Source of the DNA: Planctomycetota bacterium
GTDB lineage: Bacteria > Planctomycetota > Planctomycetia > Pirellulales > Lacipirellulaceae
Direction: 5' to 3'
Length of the DNA stretch: 64,000 nt
Assembly: GCA_029781135.1 (NCBI GenBank)
Contig: JAKOXH010000039.1
Coordinates: 49,477 to 113,476 of the forward strand
Each line of letters starts with the position of its first letter. Position 1 is the first letter of the stretch. The position numbers were made by a program, and so were the translations under genes. A model generated the notes under the pieces. It had not been told where the DNA came from. It did not search any database and saw nothing but the letters and a program-made list of their open reading frames with translations. Below are positions 28,894 through 37,939 of the stretch, piece after piece.

Positions 28894-29868
28894 ATGTCGA
28901 CGACGAACAAAGCCTTCCTCAAAGCCTATCGGCATGACGAACCGCAGCCGGCTCGTGGCAGTGCGCCGTCAGTGACTAGCGCAGAGTTGAGTCAAGCCGC
29001 AAGCGGCCCGGCCACGCCCGCAATGAGCGCGGAAATGGCATCCGCCACGGTCAACACGACGAACAGGAAGACGGCCGCTCTCCGCCGCAGTCTGCCAGCT
29101 GAAAAGCGGCCTCTTTCCTCCTACATTTCGTCGCAGACCGAGCGGACGCAAGATCTTCGCTTTGACGAGCCGGCGGAAAGTGCGCGATTCGAGCCCGGCA
29201 CGACGGTTGCCTCGTTTCGTTGGCCGGCGATTTGCCGCGCGCTCGTGCAACAATGCGGGCCACAACTGGAAAACGTAAATCGCCTGCTTTGGTCGCGCGC
29301 CAGTGAGGGAAATTCGCTGATTGGCGTGTTTAGCTTGTTTCGGCGGGGAGGCGCCACGACAGCGACCTTGTGCCTGGCCTCGCGTGCGGCCACACGGTCG
29401 CGGCGCGTAATCATCGGCGATGGCAATTTCCGCAATCCCCAACTGGCAAACCTGCTCGATGTCGTACCGACGGCCGGCTGGGAGGAAGTTCTCAAGAACA
29501 CTTCGCCGCTGAACGATGCCGTGGTCCGAGCCGCCGATGACAAAGTTGATTTGCTAGCCCTGGGCGGCCGCCCGGTGCCCGATCCGCAGTTTCGCGCGGA
29601 AGGGCTGCAAGCAGCGGTGACGGCCGGAATCTTGCGGCATAACTATGACCTGGCGATCGTCGACCTGGGCACGTTCTTCGACCCGCTCTCGCAACCCGTG
29701 TTGTTGGAACTGGTAGCGAACATGGGAATGGATGCGGCCGTCGCCGTCGCCGGCCCGCGGGCCACCGACGCACGCGATATCGCGACGATTGAGGAGTATT
29801 TCCGCCACACAAACTGCGAGTTTTTGGGAATTATCGAGAATCGCGTGGTCCGCCCGCAGGCCGCTTAG
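28894..29868 (+). CDS. CpsD/CapB-like ParA-fold protein with degenerate P-loop
   Basis: 324 aa. The first 130 residues are a low-complexity linker. The fold from about residue 140 follows BY-kinase/MinD order: strand and P-loop position FSLFRRGGATTATLCLA, then VIIGDGNFRNPQLANLL (like the DxDxRxP Walker A' region), the Walker B-like strand YDLAIVDLG, and VAGPRATDARDI. The invariant P-loop lysines are missing: GGATT (residues 152-156) replaces GxGKTT. The DNA is intact, so this is a fold-conserved but possibly ATP-inactive member. No tyrosine-rich tail is seen. Exosortase/exopolysaccharide loci often carry a related autokinase next to an ExeA-like ATPase, as here. Confidence 0.75.
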   Translation: MSTTNKAFLKAYRHDEPQPARGSAPSVTSAELSQAASGPATPAMSAEMASATVNTTNRKTAALRRSLPAEKRPLSSYISSQTERTQDLRFDEPAESARFEPGTTVASFRWPAICRALVQQCGPQLENVNRLLWSRASEGNSLIGVFSLFRRGGATTATLCLASRAATRSRRVIIGDGNFRNPQLANLLDVVPTAGWEEVLKNTSPLNDAVVRAADDKVDLLALGGRPVPDPQFRAEGLQAAVTAGILRHNYDLAIVDLGTFFDPLSQPVLLELVANMGMDAAVAVAGPRATDARDIATIEEYFRHTNCEFLGIIENRVVRPQAA

Positions 29869-29910
29869 ACGCACCTGGTGCCGCTATTCCTTTTGGATTG
29901 CTCATCTTCG

Positions 29911-30732
29911 ATGTATCTCGACTATTGGCAACTTGGATCGCAGCCGTTCGAGCCGGGCTCAGATCGCTCGATCTACTTTCCCAGTGAAAGTCACGAAGCG
30001 GCGCGCGTGAAATTACGGTATGCGGTCGAAAACCGCCGCGGAGCCGTCTTGCTGGCGGGTCCGACAGGGGTGGGAAAGACCATGCTGGTGCAATTGTTCC
30101 GCGAGGAACTTGGCGGCAGTTTCACGCCACAAGCGCAGGTTGTGTTTCCGCAAATGTCCAGCCGCGATCTGCTGGCGTACATTGCCGATACGCTGGGAGC
30201 ACCGGCTGTCGAATCGCCGCGGCACTCGATCGACGAAAGTATTCGCCGAATCGAAGGCGTCCTCCGCCGCAATGCCGAACAAGAGAAACACGCCCTACTC
30301 GTGATCGACGAAGCCCATCTTCTGGAAGACTGCGGCGCTTTGGAAACACTTCGGCTGTTGTTGAATTTCGAGCACAGCGGCAAACCGATGATGACGCTCG
30401 TGCTGATCGGTCAAATGAACCTGATTTCGACCGTCGGCCGACTGCCGAGCCTCGATGAACGCATTGCCGTGAAAGCCCTGGTGCGTTCATTCACGGCCGA
30501 AGAAACAGCCGAGTACGTTCGCCACCGAATGACCGCCGCAGGCGCGACGCGCGATCTCTTCACGCCCGATGCGCTCGAAGCCTTGCACTACCTCGGGCAT
30601 GGCGTTGCTCGTCAGATTAACCGTCTGGGAGATCTTGCTCTACTCGTCGGATATGCCGAGCAACTGCCTCAACTCACCGCCAAGCAAGTTGAAGCAGTGA
30701 GCGAGGAACTCGTGACGATTGCTGCCGAATGA
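29911..30732 (+). CDS. ExeA/GspA-like AAA ATPase, XrtA/PEP-CTERM-associated type
   Basis: 273 aa from the ATG at 29911, whose product begins MYLDYWQLGSQPFEPG, the typical opening of this family (MYxxxxGLxxxPF); an upstream start at 29878 is less likely. Walker A is LLAGPTGVGKTMLV, Walker B is ALLVIDEAHLL, and sensor-like strands MMTLVLIGQMNLI and RIAVKALVRSFTAEE follow. The C-terminal domain resembles that of ATPases assisting secretin assembly or, in PEP-CTERM organisms, exopolysaccharide/exosortase functions. It is third in the unit after the CpsD-like gene (42 bases apart) and lies next to three PEP-CTERM genes. The cytoplasmic or membrane-peripheral role is inferred from the family. Confidence 0.85.
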   Translation: MYLDYWQLGSQPFEPGSDRSIYFPSESHEAARVKLRYAVENRRGAVLLAGPTGVGKTMLVQLFREELGGSFTPQAQVVFPQMSSRDLLAYIADTLGAPAVESPRHSIDESIRRIEGVLRRNAEQEKHALLVIDEAHLLEDCGALETLRLLLNFEHSGKPMMTLVLIGQMNLISTVGRLPSLDERIAVKALVRSFTAEETAEYVRHRMTAAGATRDLFTPDALEALHYLGHGVARQINRLGDLALLVGYAEQLPQLTAKQVEAVSEELVTIAAE

Positions 30733-30745
30733 ACGCGCAAGAAAT

Positions 30746-30816
30746 GGCCCGGCCGTTCCGGCCGGGCGTGCGACTTAGCCAATGTGCGCAAGACGGGCCG
30801 AGACGGCCCGGCTATA
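30746..30816. repeat. Two GGCCG...CGGCC palindromic repeats, probable terminator
   Basis: CCCGGCCGTTCCGGCCGGG (30748-30766) and GGGCCGAGACGGCCCGGCTA (30795-30814) lie between the convergent ends of the ExeA-like gene and a PEP-CTERM gene. The first forms a GC-rich hairpin. Similar units recur at 44030-44052 and 58389-58412, so this is a dispersed family placed at gene ends. Confidence 0.6.
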
Positions 30817-30831
30817 TTGGGGCCAATCGCT

Positions 30832-32190
30832 CTAGCGGCGGCGGATCGTGAATACACCGAGGCTGAATACCAGCAACACCAGCGAAGCCGGTTCGGGTAC
30901 CGCAGCCGAGCTTCCCAGGCCACTTCCTGCCCCGGCGCCGAAATTGGCGCGCCACGTGTTGTAGCCGGCTGGATCACCGCCAAAATTAACCGGGTTGTCG
31001 CGCCAGAGAACATAATCGGCAGCATCCACCTTGCCATCGCCATTGTAATCGCCGGGCACACCCACGCTGGCTGCGACGAACTCGACTCCACGAAAGGCGG
31101 TATTTGTGGGAGCGGTCGCCAGATCTGAATACACGGCTCCAGCGCCGGAATCAACAATCTTCACCAGGCGGTTTGCCGACGCAGCAGTCGTGGTGGCATA
31201 CAAGATAGTGTCTGCACCGACAATCGAACCGGCTAGGGCACGGGCACCCGAGTTCGACCCAGATCCCGTGGCAAGCGTATATGCCAGCTCCCAATTACCA
31301 GACCCCGAGTTAAACAGCCACTTCTGAATTCCACCGCCACTGGCCTGAGTGCGATCGTCTGCGACATAAACAGTATTCGCGTCCTTAAACCAAAAATCGT
31401 AGGGGGAGGCGGTTCCCGTACCCGTCGCCGCTGAAAAGCCAGGTAGCAAACTCGTCGTCTCACCACTGCTGGTGGGTAATCCCGTGCCAATTGAGTTCAC
31501 ACCAATGTTTGAACCCGACGCGGTCGTGACGTACAGTTGGCCATTCGCGATACCCACAACCCGCGTATTCGTAGGTGTCGAGCTGAGCTGGGTTGACGTC
31601 GTTCCCCCCAATACGCTGTAACGAACACCAGCACTCGCCGTTGTGGCGGCAGCCGCCGTTCCCGTCGTCCAAAACTGAGTCCCATCGCTAGAAACGGCGC
31701 TACGAATGTTGGCATTCGAGGCTGCTCCGCCGGACGTGTATGCGTCTGTCAGCGCCGTGGTCGTATCAACGCTGCCGGAGTTGACATCAATTCGACCGAT
31801 CACTCGGTTAACAATCGTTGAATCGGTTTGCGCCACAGCGGCAGTACCGGGGCCCACGCCGTACCCAGCCATCGTTAAATATTGACCATTCGTTGAGAGG
31901 GCGAGAAAGCCCTCCGAGGTGGCAGAGCCTGATAGCGTCAACGCCTTATTCGATCCAGCGTCAGCCGTCGGAAGATTTATCGTTGCTGTGGGTGAGCCGC
32001 CCGCATCGGCAAACTTCTTAATAAACGCAGCCGCGCTCGCTGTGGAAAGAGCTGCGGCACCATCCCCAACCTGGACAACATACAGGTCGGCAACGGATAT
32101 GGAGGCTGCCAACATACCCACAATTAGCGCGCACACTGCCGCCGATTTGCTAAGCAACTGCTTAGCGAGCTTTACAAAGATAAAATGCAT
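30832..32190 (-). CDS. Secreted PEP-CTERM protein with dockerin-like repeat
   Basis: 452 aa. The ATG at 32190 is preceded by AGGAG at ten bases. The signal peptide ends near ASISVADLYVV. The body is rich in Ser, Thr, Gly and Ala and reads like a beta-propeller or stranded repeat (FLALSTNGQYLTMAGYG, GVRYSVLGGTTST, YDFWFKDANTVYVADDRT). The C-terminus holds the dockerin-like motif GDYNGDGKVDAADYVLWR, then YNTWRANFG, and VPEPASLVLLVFSLGVF plus RRR, the PEP-CTERM signal. It probably lies at the surface or in the matrix, processed by an exosortase encoded elsewhere. It shares its direction and tail architecture with the next gene. Confidence 0.85.
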   Translation of the reverse strand: MHFIFVKLAKQLLSKSAAVCALIVGMLAASISVADLYVVQVGDGAAALSTASAAAFIKKFADAGGSPTATINLPTADAGSNKALTLSGSATSEGFLALSTNGQYLTMAGYGVGPGTAAVAQTDSTIVNRVIGRIDVNSGSVDTTTALTDAYTSGGAASNANIRSAVSSDGTQFWTTGTAAAATTASAGVRYSVLGGTTSTQLSSTPTNTRVVGIANGQLYVTTASGSNIGVNSIGTGLPTSSGETTSLLPGFSAATGTGTASPYDFWFKDANTVYVADDRTQASGGGIQKWLFNSGSGNWELAYTLATGSGSNSGARALAGSIVGADTILYATTTAASANRLVKIVDSGAGAVYSDLATAPTNTAFRGVEFVAASVGVPGDYNGDGKVDAADYVLWRDNPVNFGGDPAGYNTWRANFGAGAGSGLGSSAAVPEPASLVLLVFSLGVFTIRRR

Positions 32191-32279
32191 ACAAAGCGAA
32201 CTCCTGGATTCAATTTGCCTTCAATAACGCCTGTTCAAATTGCTTGACAACGTTTGATGCCGAGAGAACCGCTTTGCAT

Positions 32280-34130
32280 TCAGCTCCGTTTACGGCTCAG
32301 CCCCAACCACGCGCCAACCAGGCCGAACGTCAAGAGGCAGAGGGAACTCGGTTCGGGCACTGCGGCCCCGGCCCCAACGCCATTTCCAGCGCCGACAGCG
32401 CCGAAATTGGCGCGCCACGCGTTGTACCCAGCAGGGTCGCCGCCGTGAGCGCCAGGGTTGTGACGCCAAATGACATAGTCGGCGACATCGACCTTGCCAT
32501 CGCCGTTGTAATCGCCAGCTAGACCTGCCGACATGTTGAACGCAACGACTTTGTCGCCAAAACTATCACTAAGAAATAGGCTGACGCTGTCGTCAACATT
32601 CAAATACGACGTAGTTACACCGGTATCGAGATCCAGTGCGTAAACATCCATTTCATATTGCGGCGTTTCCGTACCGGTTCCTGGCATGAAAAAGTAAACC
32701 ACATTATTGACGCTGTCGTAATCGGACCAATGGCCGCGCACGAGCCCCGTGGCCCCTGGATCCTTCGTCGGGTTCAGATAGATTTTCGGCTGCCAGGTGC
32801 CGAATTCAATTTGACCGGCGCTATCATAATTGACGGACACCCGCAGCACGCCTGGTTCGTGGTCTACCGTATCGACGCCGTTGGCGACGTCGTTGAATCC
32901 AGATTCAACGATGATCAGGTCGCCCGTGTCTTTATCGACGAACACATTATCAGACTGCCCTTTAAGATCCGCGCCGACGGCTGGATTGTTGCTCAGAGTC
33001 AGGTAATTGGGGTTGTTCGATCCGATAATCTGTCGATAACCAACCGTTTCGTTATTGCTATCCAGCTGCATAAACGCCACGTTATCACCGGAGGCCGGCA
33101 TATCTGCCTCTGTAATCCAAACCCCGCGCACCCCCGTCTTTGGATCTTTAAAATAGGCAATCGATTCCGGTTCGCTGTGGCCGACTTGATCGAGATTCAG
33201 CAGGAACGGATCGCCCGTACCACCGCCGGCATGCTCCACAATTTTGGATTCCCAAGATTGCGTCGAGGCTTGCGGAAATGACACATATTGCGGCAATGCA
33301 CTGTTGGCGCCGGCATAGCCGCCATTGATGTAATTCGTACCTCCATCGGTTCGTGTAACAGTTGCCGCAGTTGCCAACCCGGGCGAGGTTGAAACGCGGG
33401 TCAAATACCGAATCGAATGGTCGTCCAACGCGTTATCGGTCGCGGATGCTGTAATTGAATCTTCTAGGACAACCAGGTGGCTGTCGTCAACAAAGTCGAG
33501 CGAATAGTCAAAGAAATCGCCGCCACCGATATAGTTCCGGGCGACTTGGCCGATCTTCTCGACGACTCCCGGCAGTGCCAACTGGTTCGCATGGAATGCA
33601 TTGAAATCGGCCGCCGTATTGGCGTACGTCACGTAATCGAGATTGTTGGAGTTGTTCGTTCCGGTTGGGGCCGGGCCCGTGACGAGTGACTCCCCCTGCA
33701 AGTTGTGACCTTGGAGATTTGTTGACCAATGATTGTAGGCCGCCGCAAAATTGATCTTAAGCAGATCGTAGTCCCCTTGAACATCTCCCGCCGGATCATT
33801 CGTACCAACCGTCGCGGCCGTGCCGCTATCGAAACAGAGAACGTAAACGTCGCCTGTCGAAGGATTAACTGCGAGTGCGCCCGGTTCTTCCCATTCGTTG
33901 CTGCCGACTGGCTCCCGCCCCACGTAAACACTGAATAACGGTGTATTCATTGCGCTCGTATCAAAAAAGGTAACGCAGTTCATCGAGTCGCCGTTCGATC
34001 GTCCCTCGTTCAAAACTGCGGTGAACGTGCCGGAGGGAGCAGCAGCTTTGGCCAATGGCATGAAGCACTCGAACAATACGATACTGGCGGCAAGCGCCAG
34101 CAAACGGCACTTAGTAGATTGCGCAAACAT
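32280..34130 (-). CDS. Secreted PEP-CTERM protein with dockerin-like repeat
   Basis: 616 aa from the ATG at 34130, with AAGGAAG about nine bases upstream; a TTG at 34133 is less likely. The signal peptide ends CFMPLAKAAAPS. The body carries strands resembling a six-bladed or NHL-type propeller (FSVYVGREPVGSNEWEEPGA, VYVLCFDSGTAATVG, FVDKDTGDLIIVESGFNDV, VVYFFMPGTGTETPQYEMDV). The tail has GDYNGDGKVDVADYVIWR, YNAWRANFG and VPEPSSLCLLTFGLVGAWLG plus a basic end. The last 60 residues closely match those of the neighbouring PEP-CTERM protein at 30832-32190, a sign of paralogous tails. No enzymatic motif is seen. Confidence 0.85.
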   Translation of the reverse strand: MFAQSTKCRLLALAASIVLFECFMPLAKAAAPSGTFTAVLNEGRSNGDSMNCVTFFDTSAMNTPLFSVYVGREPVGSNEWEEPGALAVNPSTGDVYVLCFDSGTAATVGTNDPAGDVQGDYDLLKINFAAAYNHWSTNLQGHNLQGESLVTGPAPTGTNNSNNLDYVTYANTAADFNAFHANQLALPGVVEKIGQVARNYIGGGDFFDYSLDFVDDSHLVVLEDSITASATDNALDDHSIRYLTRVSTSPGLATAATVTRTDGGTNYINGGYAGANSALPQYVSFPQASTQSWESKIVEHAGGGTGDPFLLNLDQVGHSEPESIAYFKDPKTGVRGVWITEADMPASGDNVAFMQLDSNNETVGYRQIIGSNNPNYLTLSNNPAVGADLKGQSDNVFVDKDTGDLIIVESGFNDVANGVDTVDHEPGVLRVSVNYDSAGQIEFGTWQPKIYLNPTKDPGATGLVRGHWSDYDSVNNVVYFFMPGTGTETPQYEMDVYALDLDTGVTTSYLNVDDSVSLFLSDSFGDKVVAFNMSAGLAGDYNGDGKVDVADYVIWRHNPGAHGGDPAGYNAWRANFGAVGAGNGVGAGAAVPEPSSLCLLTFGLVGAWLGLSRKRS

Positions 34131-34549
34131 CAAAATGACTTCCTTTCGCTATTCCCAAAAACGCCTACGTGTGTGTTAGAAGAACTTAATTAAAATCGTG
34201 AAAAAAGCACTGCATACGGTTTATCAAAATGGGCAAAAATGCGATTAGCCCGCCCCATTTGAGCGTATTTGTATCGAATTATTCCCATTTGGAAAGACTC
34301 TTATTAATCTATCAGAAATCTGACGGCTGACAACGAATTTCCGCATCAAATGCAGTATATCGAACAGGTAAAACACCCGACGGGGTTGTTTCCCGGGGGG
34401 ACTTTGGTTTTACGGGATAGGTGAATACGCCACCCGCGCTTTTCTGGCTCGACACGACGTTGTGACCCATAGGGGGAACGGAACACACTTTTTTTCGCGC
34501 CATTCTCAATTGCAACTGCTAAAATGGCGTTTTGGCCAATACAGGTTCC
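34131..34549. promoter_or_regulatory. AT-richer divergent region between two PEP-CTERM genes
   Basis: This region of about 420 bases separates divergent secreted-protein genes and is lower in GC than its surroundings. GTAAAAC at 34368-34374 pairs with GTTTTAC at 34407-34413, and ACCCGACGGGGT forms a small inner hairpin. That could be a 5'-leader RNA structure or an operator for the plus-strand gene. I do not recognise a known riboswitch. Confidence 0.35.
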
Positions 34550-36268
34550 ATGTCAATGAAGCCACCTGCAATGAAATCCTGCGCTTTTATTACGTATTCG
34601 TGCGCAACAGCGATAATTGCAATTTTTGCCGTCCTTGCGACTGCTCTCCATGCACAGGCTCAGCTTCGCGTGGTTACCTACAACACCACCGGTGCGCCTC
34701 GATCGGGAATGAATATCGTTCTTAAATCGATCGGTGAGGAAACTCGTAATGGATTCGCCAAGCCGATCGACATCTTGCTACTGCAAGAACAAGCCCTGCC
34801 GATCAATGGTGCGGGAGCGAACAATCCGTCGCCCGATACGCAACAGTTCGTGTCGCTGCTCAACAGTATCTATAACGATTCCGGCATTACCTATGCGATG
34901 GGTAATCGCACTGGATCAGGAGATACGACGCAGACAATCGTTTATCGCACGCAGACAATCCAAGCAATCACTGCGGCGGATGAAACGGCACTTAACACGT
35001 CGCCGCGTCAATCGTTGCGCTATCGTGTTCGGCCCGTCGGATATTCTACGAGTGCTGCTGACCTTTACATTTACGACAGCCACTACAAGGCCAGTTTAGA
35101 TAATCTCCCTCCAGGTTCGAATGCAAACCAGCGCAATGCTGAAGCGACGGCCATTCGCAACAACTCCAACGCATTGGGCGAAGGAACGCACGCCATCTAC
35201 GCGGGGGATCACAATTTCTATTATTCCGATTCGCAGGAGCCGGCCTGGGGTACGCTAACCGCAGCCGGCGCAGGTCAAGCGAATGATCCACTGAATCGGG
35301 TGGGCGCGTGGCACAGTAACTCGAGTTTTGCCGATGTCCACACACAAAGCCCGTGCAACACCAGCTGCACCCTTGTTGGCGGTGGCATGGACGACCGCTT
35401 TGATTTTCAATTAGTCACCGGCGAAATGCTGGATGGCGAGGGTTTAAGTTATATCGGCCCAACTTCCGCGGGCCTGTCTGGCACCGTGCACTCGTACCAC
35501 GCCTTTGGCAACAACGGCTCGACGTACAATACCAACATTAACTCTGCGTCAAACACGGTGACGTTTCCGGGCGTTACGTCGTATTCGAAAAGCCAAATCC
35601 TCAACGCCTTATGGAGCGTTTCCGACCATTTGCCCGTCGTCGCCGATTACCAGGTGCCCGCCGTGATGAACGTGGTGGCAGAGGCTACTCCAACAATTCT
35701 CGACCTCGGCCAGGCCTTCAACTTGAACGTGGCAGTCAACAATGCGGCCAACGTCATTGCAGCAATTGGTGCCGATGAACTCGACTATTCTCTCACGACG
35801 TCGGGAAGTGTTTCAGGAACGTTTCTTAACCAAGTCGATCTCGCCCTGGGCGGCGGCAATTCGCATAGCATTGCGTTCGATACTTCCACAATAGGTCTGA
35901 AGAGCGGTGTAATCACCATCACGAGCACGAGCCAGGGCGTGGAGGGTGGCTTGGTGACGATTCCAATTAGCTTCACGGTGGTACTGCCCGGCGACTACGA
36001 CGGCAATGGGATTGTCGATGCCGCCGATTACAGCATCTGGCGAGCTTCTCTTGGAGAAAATGTGACAATCGGCTCGGGCGCAGATGGTGATCGGAACGGC
36101 ATTATTGATGAAGGCGACTTCTCTGTTTGGCAAACCCATTTTGGCGATTCAGCCATCGCTGCAGCGGCGAAATTGGCCGATGTGGCCGTCCCAGAACCCA
36201 CGTCGCTCGTTTTGTTGCTGATAGGTGCCTGTCTCGTAGGACGGCGGCCGACTACACTGAGAGCATGA
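34550..36268 (+). CDS. Secreted endonuclease/exonuclease/phosphatase-fold protein with PEP-CTERM tail
   Basis: 572 aa from the ATG at 34550 (ATG 34556 also possible; a TTG at 34532 extends it). The signal peptide ends [12 protein letters not shown]. The EEP metallophosphatase fold is supported by RVVTYNTTG at the start, [10 protein letters not shown] (metal-binding Glu), [20 protein letters not shown] (Asp and Asn) and the terminal [10 protein letters not shown] with the catalytic His. It may cleave nucleic acid or phosphodiesters outside the cell. An immunoglobulin-like stretch follows, then two dockerin-like halves ([33 protein letters not shown]) and [13 protein letters not shown]. Its stop overlaps the larB start as ATGA, so the two genes are probably co-translated even though their roles seem unrelated. 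Confidence 0.87.
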   Translation: MSMKPPAMKSCAFITYSCATAIIAIFAVLATALHAQAQLRVVTYNTTGAPRSGMNIVLKSIGEETRNGFAKPIDILLLQEQALPINGAGANNPSPDTQQFVSLLNSIYNDSGITYAMGNRTGSGDTTQTIVYRTQTIQAITAADETALNTSPRQSLRYRVRPVGYSTSAADLYIYDSHYKASLDNLPPGSNANQRNAEATAIRNNSNALGEGTHAIYAGDHNFYYSDSQEPAWGTLTAAGAGQANDPLNRVGAWHSNSSFADVHTQSPCNTSCTLVGGGMDDRFDFQLVTGEMLDGEGLSYIGPTSAGLSGTVHSYHAFGNNGSTYNTNINSASNTVTFPGVTSYSKSQILNALWSVSDHLPVVADYQVPAVMNVVAEATPTILDLGQAFNLNVAVNNAANVIAAIGADELDYSLTTSGSVSGTFLNQVDLALGGGNSHSIAFDTSTIGLKSGVITITSTSQGVEGGLVTIPISFTVVLPGDYDGNGIVDAADYSIWRASLGENVTIGSGADGDRNGIIDEGDFSVWQTHFGDSAIAAAAKLADVAVPEPTSLVLLLIGACLVGRRPTTLRA

Positions 36269-37029
36269 GCCCTCCTCAGGAATCTCCACTCGCGGCCACG
36301 GTCGATTTTGAGCGGCGTCGCCGTTGCGGCTTTTCGGAAGTAATCTACGGTCCTGGCAAAACGATCGACCAATTGCGCGCGATCGTCTTGCTGCTGCTCG
36401 AGCACGGCGAACCCGTTTTGGCCACACGTATCGACGCGGAACAGGCCGCGGGGCTGCTCGCGGCATTTCCGGCAGGGCGATACAACGCGGTGGGGCGAAC
36501 ATTTCGCGTAAGCCGCGAGGAGCGAGCCACGAGGAGCAAGGAGCAAGGAGCAAGGAGCAAGGCGGCAGAAGAACCCTCGCCTGGCCTCTTCTTAAAAGGG
36601 AGGGGGAGTGTGGCGATCATTTCCGCGGGGACTGGCGATTTGCCGGTGGCGGAAGAGGCCCGCGAAACGCTCGATTGGATGGGTGTCGCCGTGACGATGA
36701 TCCACGATGTGGGTGTAGCGGGGCCCCATCGGCTGCCCGAGCGGCTCAGTGACTTTCAACATGCCGATGCGATTGTCGTGGTCGCGGGCATGGAGGGCGC
36801 ACTGCCTAGCGTGGTGGGCGGTTATGTGGCGTGCCCGATCATCGCTGTGCCGACCAGCATCGGCTACGGAGCGAATTTCGGCGGCGTATCGGCGCTCCTG
36901 TCGATGCTCAATAGCTGCGCGAATAACGTGGCGGTCGTCAACATCGACGCCGGTTTCAAGGCGGGGTTCATAGCGGGAATGATTGCAGCGAGAATGAGCG
37001 ATGCCCGCACCGCCGCTTTCCATGAGTAG
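36265..37029 (+). CDS. larB: LarB-like pyridinium-3,5-biscarboxylate mononucleotide synthase
   Basis: 254 aa from the ATG at 36265, inside an ATGA overlap with the upstream gene. LarB carboxylates and hydrolyses nicotinate adenine dinucleotide in synthesis of the nickel-pincer nucleotide cofactor of lactate racemase-type enzymes. The N-terminal part has [16 protein letters not shown], and the PurE-like part has [57 protein letters not shown] and [10 protein letters not shown]. Between the two, residues about 84-115 come from two interspersed repeats, making an insert that family members lack. larC and larE are not in this window. It heads a cluster with nnrD, ribF and nrnA. Confidence 0.9.
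   Translation: MSPPQESPLAATVDFERRRRCGFSEVIYGPGKTIDQLRAIVLLLLEHGEPVLATRIDAEQAAGLLAAFPAGRYNAVGRTFRVSREERATRSKEQGARSKAAEEPSPGLFLKGRGSVAIISAGTGDLPVAEEARETLDWMGVAVTMIHDVGVAGPHRLPERLSDFQHADAIVVVAGMEGALPSVVGGYVACPIIAVPTSIGYGANFGGVSALLSMLNSCANNVAVVNIDAGFKAGFIAGMIAARMSDARTAAFHE
36516..36609 (+). repeat. Two interspersed repeats inserted in frame in larB
   Basis: Tandem GGAGCGAG/GGAGCAAG units (36516-36562) are followed by an inverted CCCTCGCC...GGGAGGGGG unit (36574-36609). They encode [15 protein letters not shown] and [12 protein letters not shown]. The first family matches the insert in the WD40 kinase; the second resembles the CCCTCACC...GGTGGGAG unit inside ubiX. Confidence 0.75.
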
Positions 37030-37034
37030 TTTGT

Positions 37035-37904
37035 ATGATCGCGCTCGATGACCAGACTTCGTCGCCTTTGCCGATGCTGCCGCCCCGCAAGGCGGACGGT
37101 CACAAAGGCGATTATGGCCGAGCGCTCCTCGTTGGCGGGTCGCGCGGCATGAGCGGCGCGATCGCGATGGCTGGACTGGCGACGCTGCGAAGTGGCGCGG
37201 GCCTGGTCACGCTGGCGGTGCCGCAATCCGTGCAGGATGTTGTCGCCAGCATTTGCCCATGCTACATGACGTATGGTTTGCCCGATGAGGACGGTCAGTT
37301 TGCGGCAACCGCGGCCGACGAGATTGTCAAACTTGCGGCAGATTCTAGTGTATTGGCATTAGGCCCGGGACTCGCGCGCAGCAATGAACTCACAACATTT
37401 GCACAGAAGCTTTATCGCGAAGTTCCGCTGCCGATGGTCGTCGATGCCGATGCCCTGTTCGCGTTGGCTGAAGACCCCAGCGTTTTGCAACATCCCGGCG
37501 GTATTCGCGTGCTCACACCGCATCCGGGTGAGTTCAAACGGCTGGTAGGTAAACTGCCCGACACTACGGAGCGAGCCTCGGCCGCAGCGGGATTGGCCCG
37601 GCATGATCCATCAGGCAAAACAGTCGTGGTGCTAAAAGGACACCACACTGCGGTGGCCGACGGCGCGAGGTTCAGCATCAATCACACGGGTAACCCGGGT
37701 ATGGCAACCGGCGGCAGCGGCGATGTACTCACCGGTATCATCACCGCCCTGCTCGCCCAAGGATTGGCGCCGTTCGATGCGGCGCGGCTGGGTGTTTATG
37801 TGCACGGCTTGGCGGGCGACCTGGCCGTTGCCGAGTTGGGGCAGGTATCGATGATCGCCACCGACCTCATCCATTTTCTGCCGCGCGCGTTCCGCGGGTT
37901 CTGA
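37035..37904 (+). CDS. nnrD: ADP/ATP-dependent NAD(P)H-hydrate dehydratase
   Basis: 289 aa, starting five bases after larB. It belongs to the YjeF C-terminal (CARKD) family that repairs hydrated NAD(P)H. Motifs are KGDYGRALLVGGSRGMSGA, ALGPGLARSNE, VVDADALFAL, LTPHPGEFKRL, VVLKGHHTAVAD and the nucleotide/catalytic loop GNPGMATGGSGDVLTGI. The length fits a stand-alone dehydratase. The epimerase partner nnrE is a separate gene at 59712-60416, whereas many bacteria carry the two fused. Confidence 0.93.
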   Translation: MIALDDQTSSPLPMLPPRKADGHKGDYGRALLVGGSRGMSGAIAMAGLATLRSGAGLVTLAVPQSVQDVVASICPCYMTYGLPDEDGQFAATAADEIVKLAADSSVLALGPGLARSNELTTFAQKLYREVPLPMVVDADALFALAEDPSVLQHPGGIRVLTPHPGEFKRLVGKLPDTTERASAAAGLARHDPSGKTVVVLKGHHTAVADGARFSINHTGNPGMATGGSGDVLTGIITALLAQGLAPFDAARLGVYVHGLAGDLAVAELGQVSMIATDLIHFLPRAFRGF

Positions 37905-37939
37905 CGTTCTGCTCCACGAAAATATTCTCACTCCTCACG

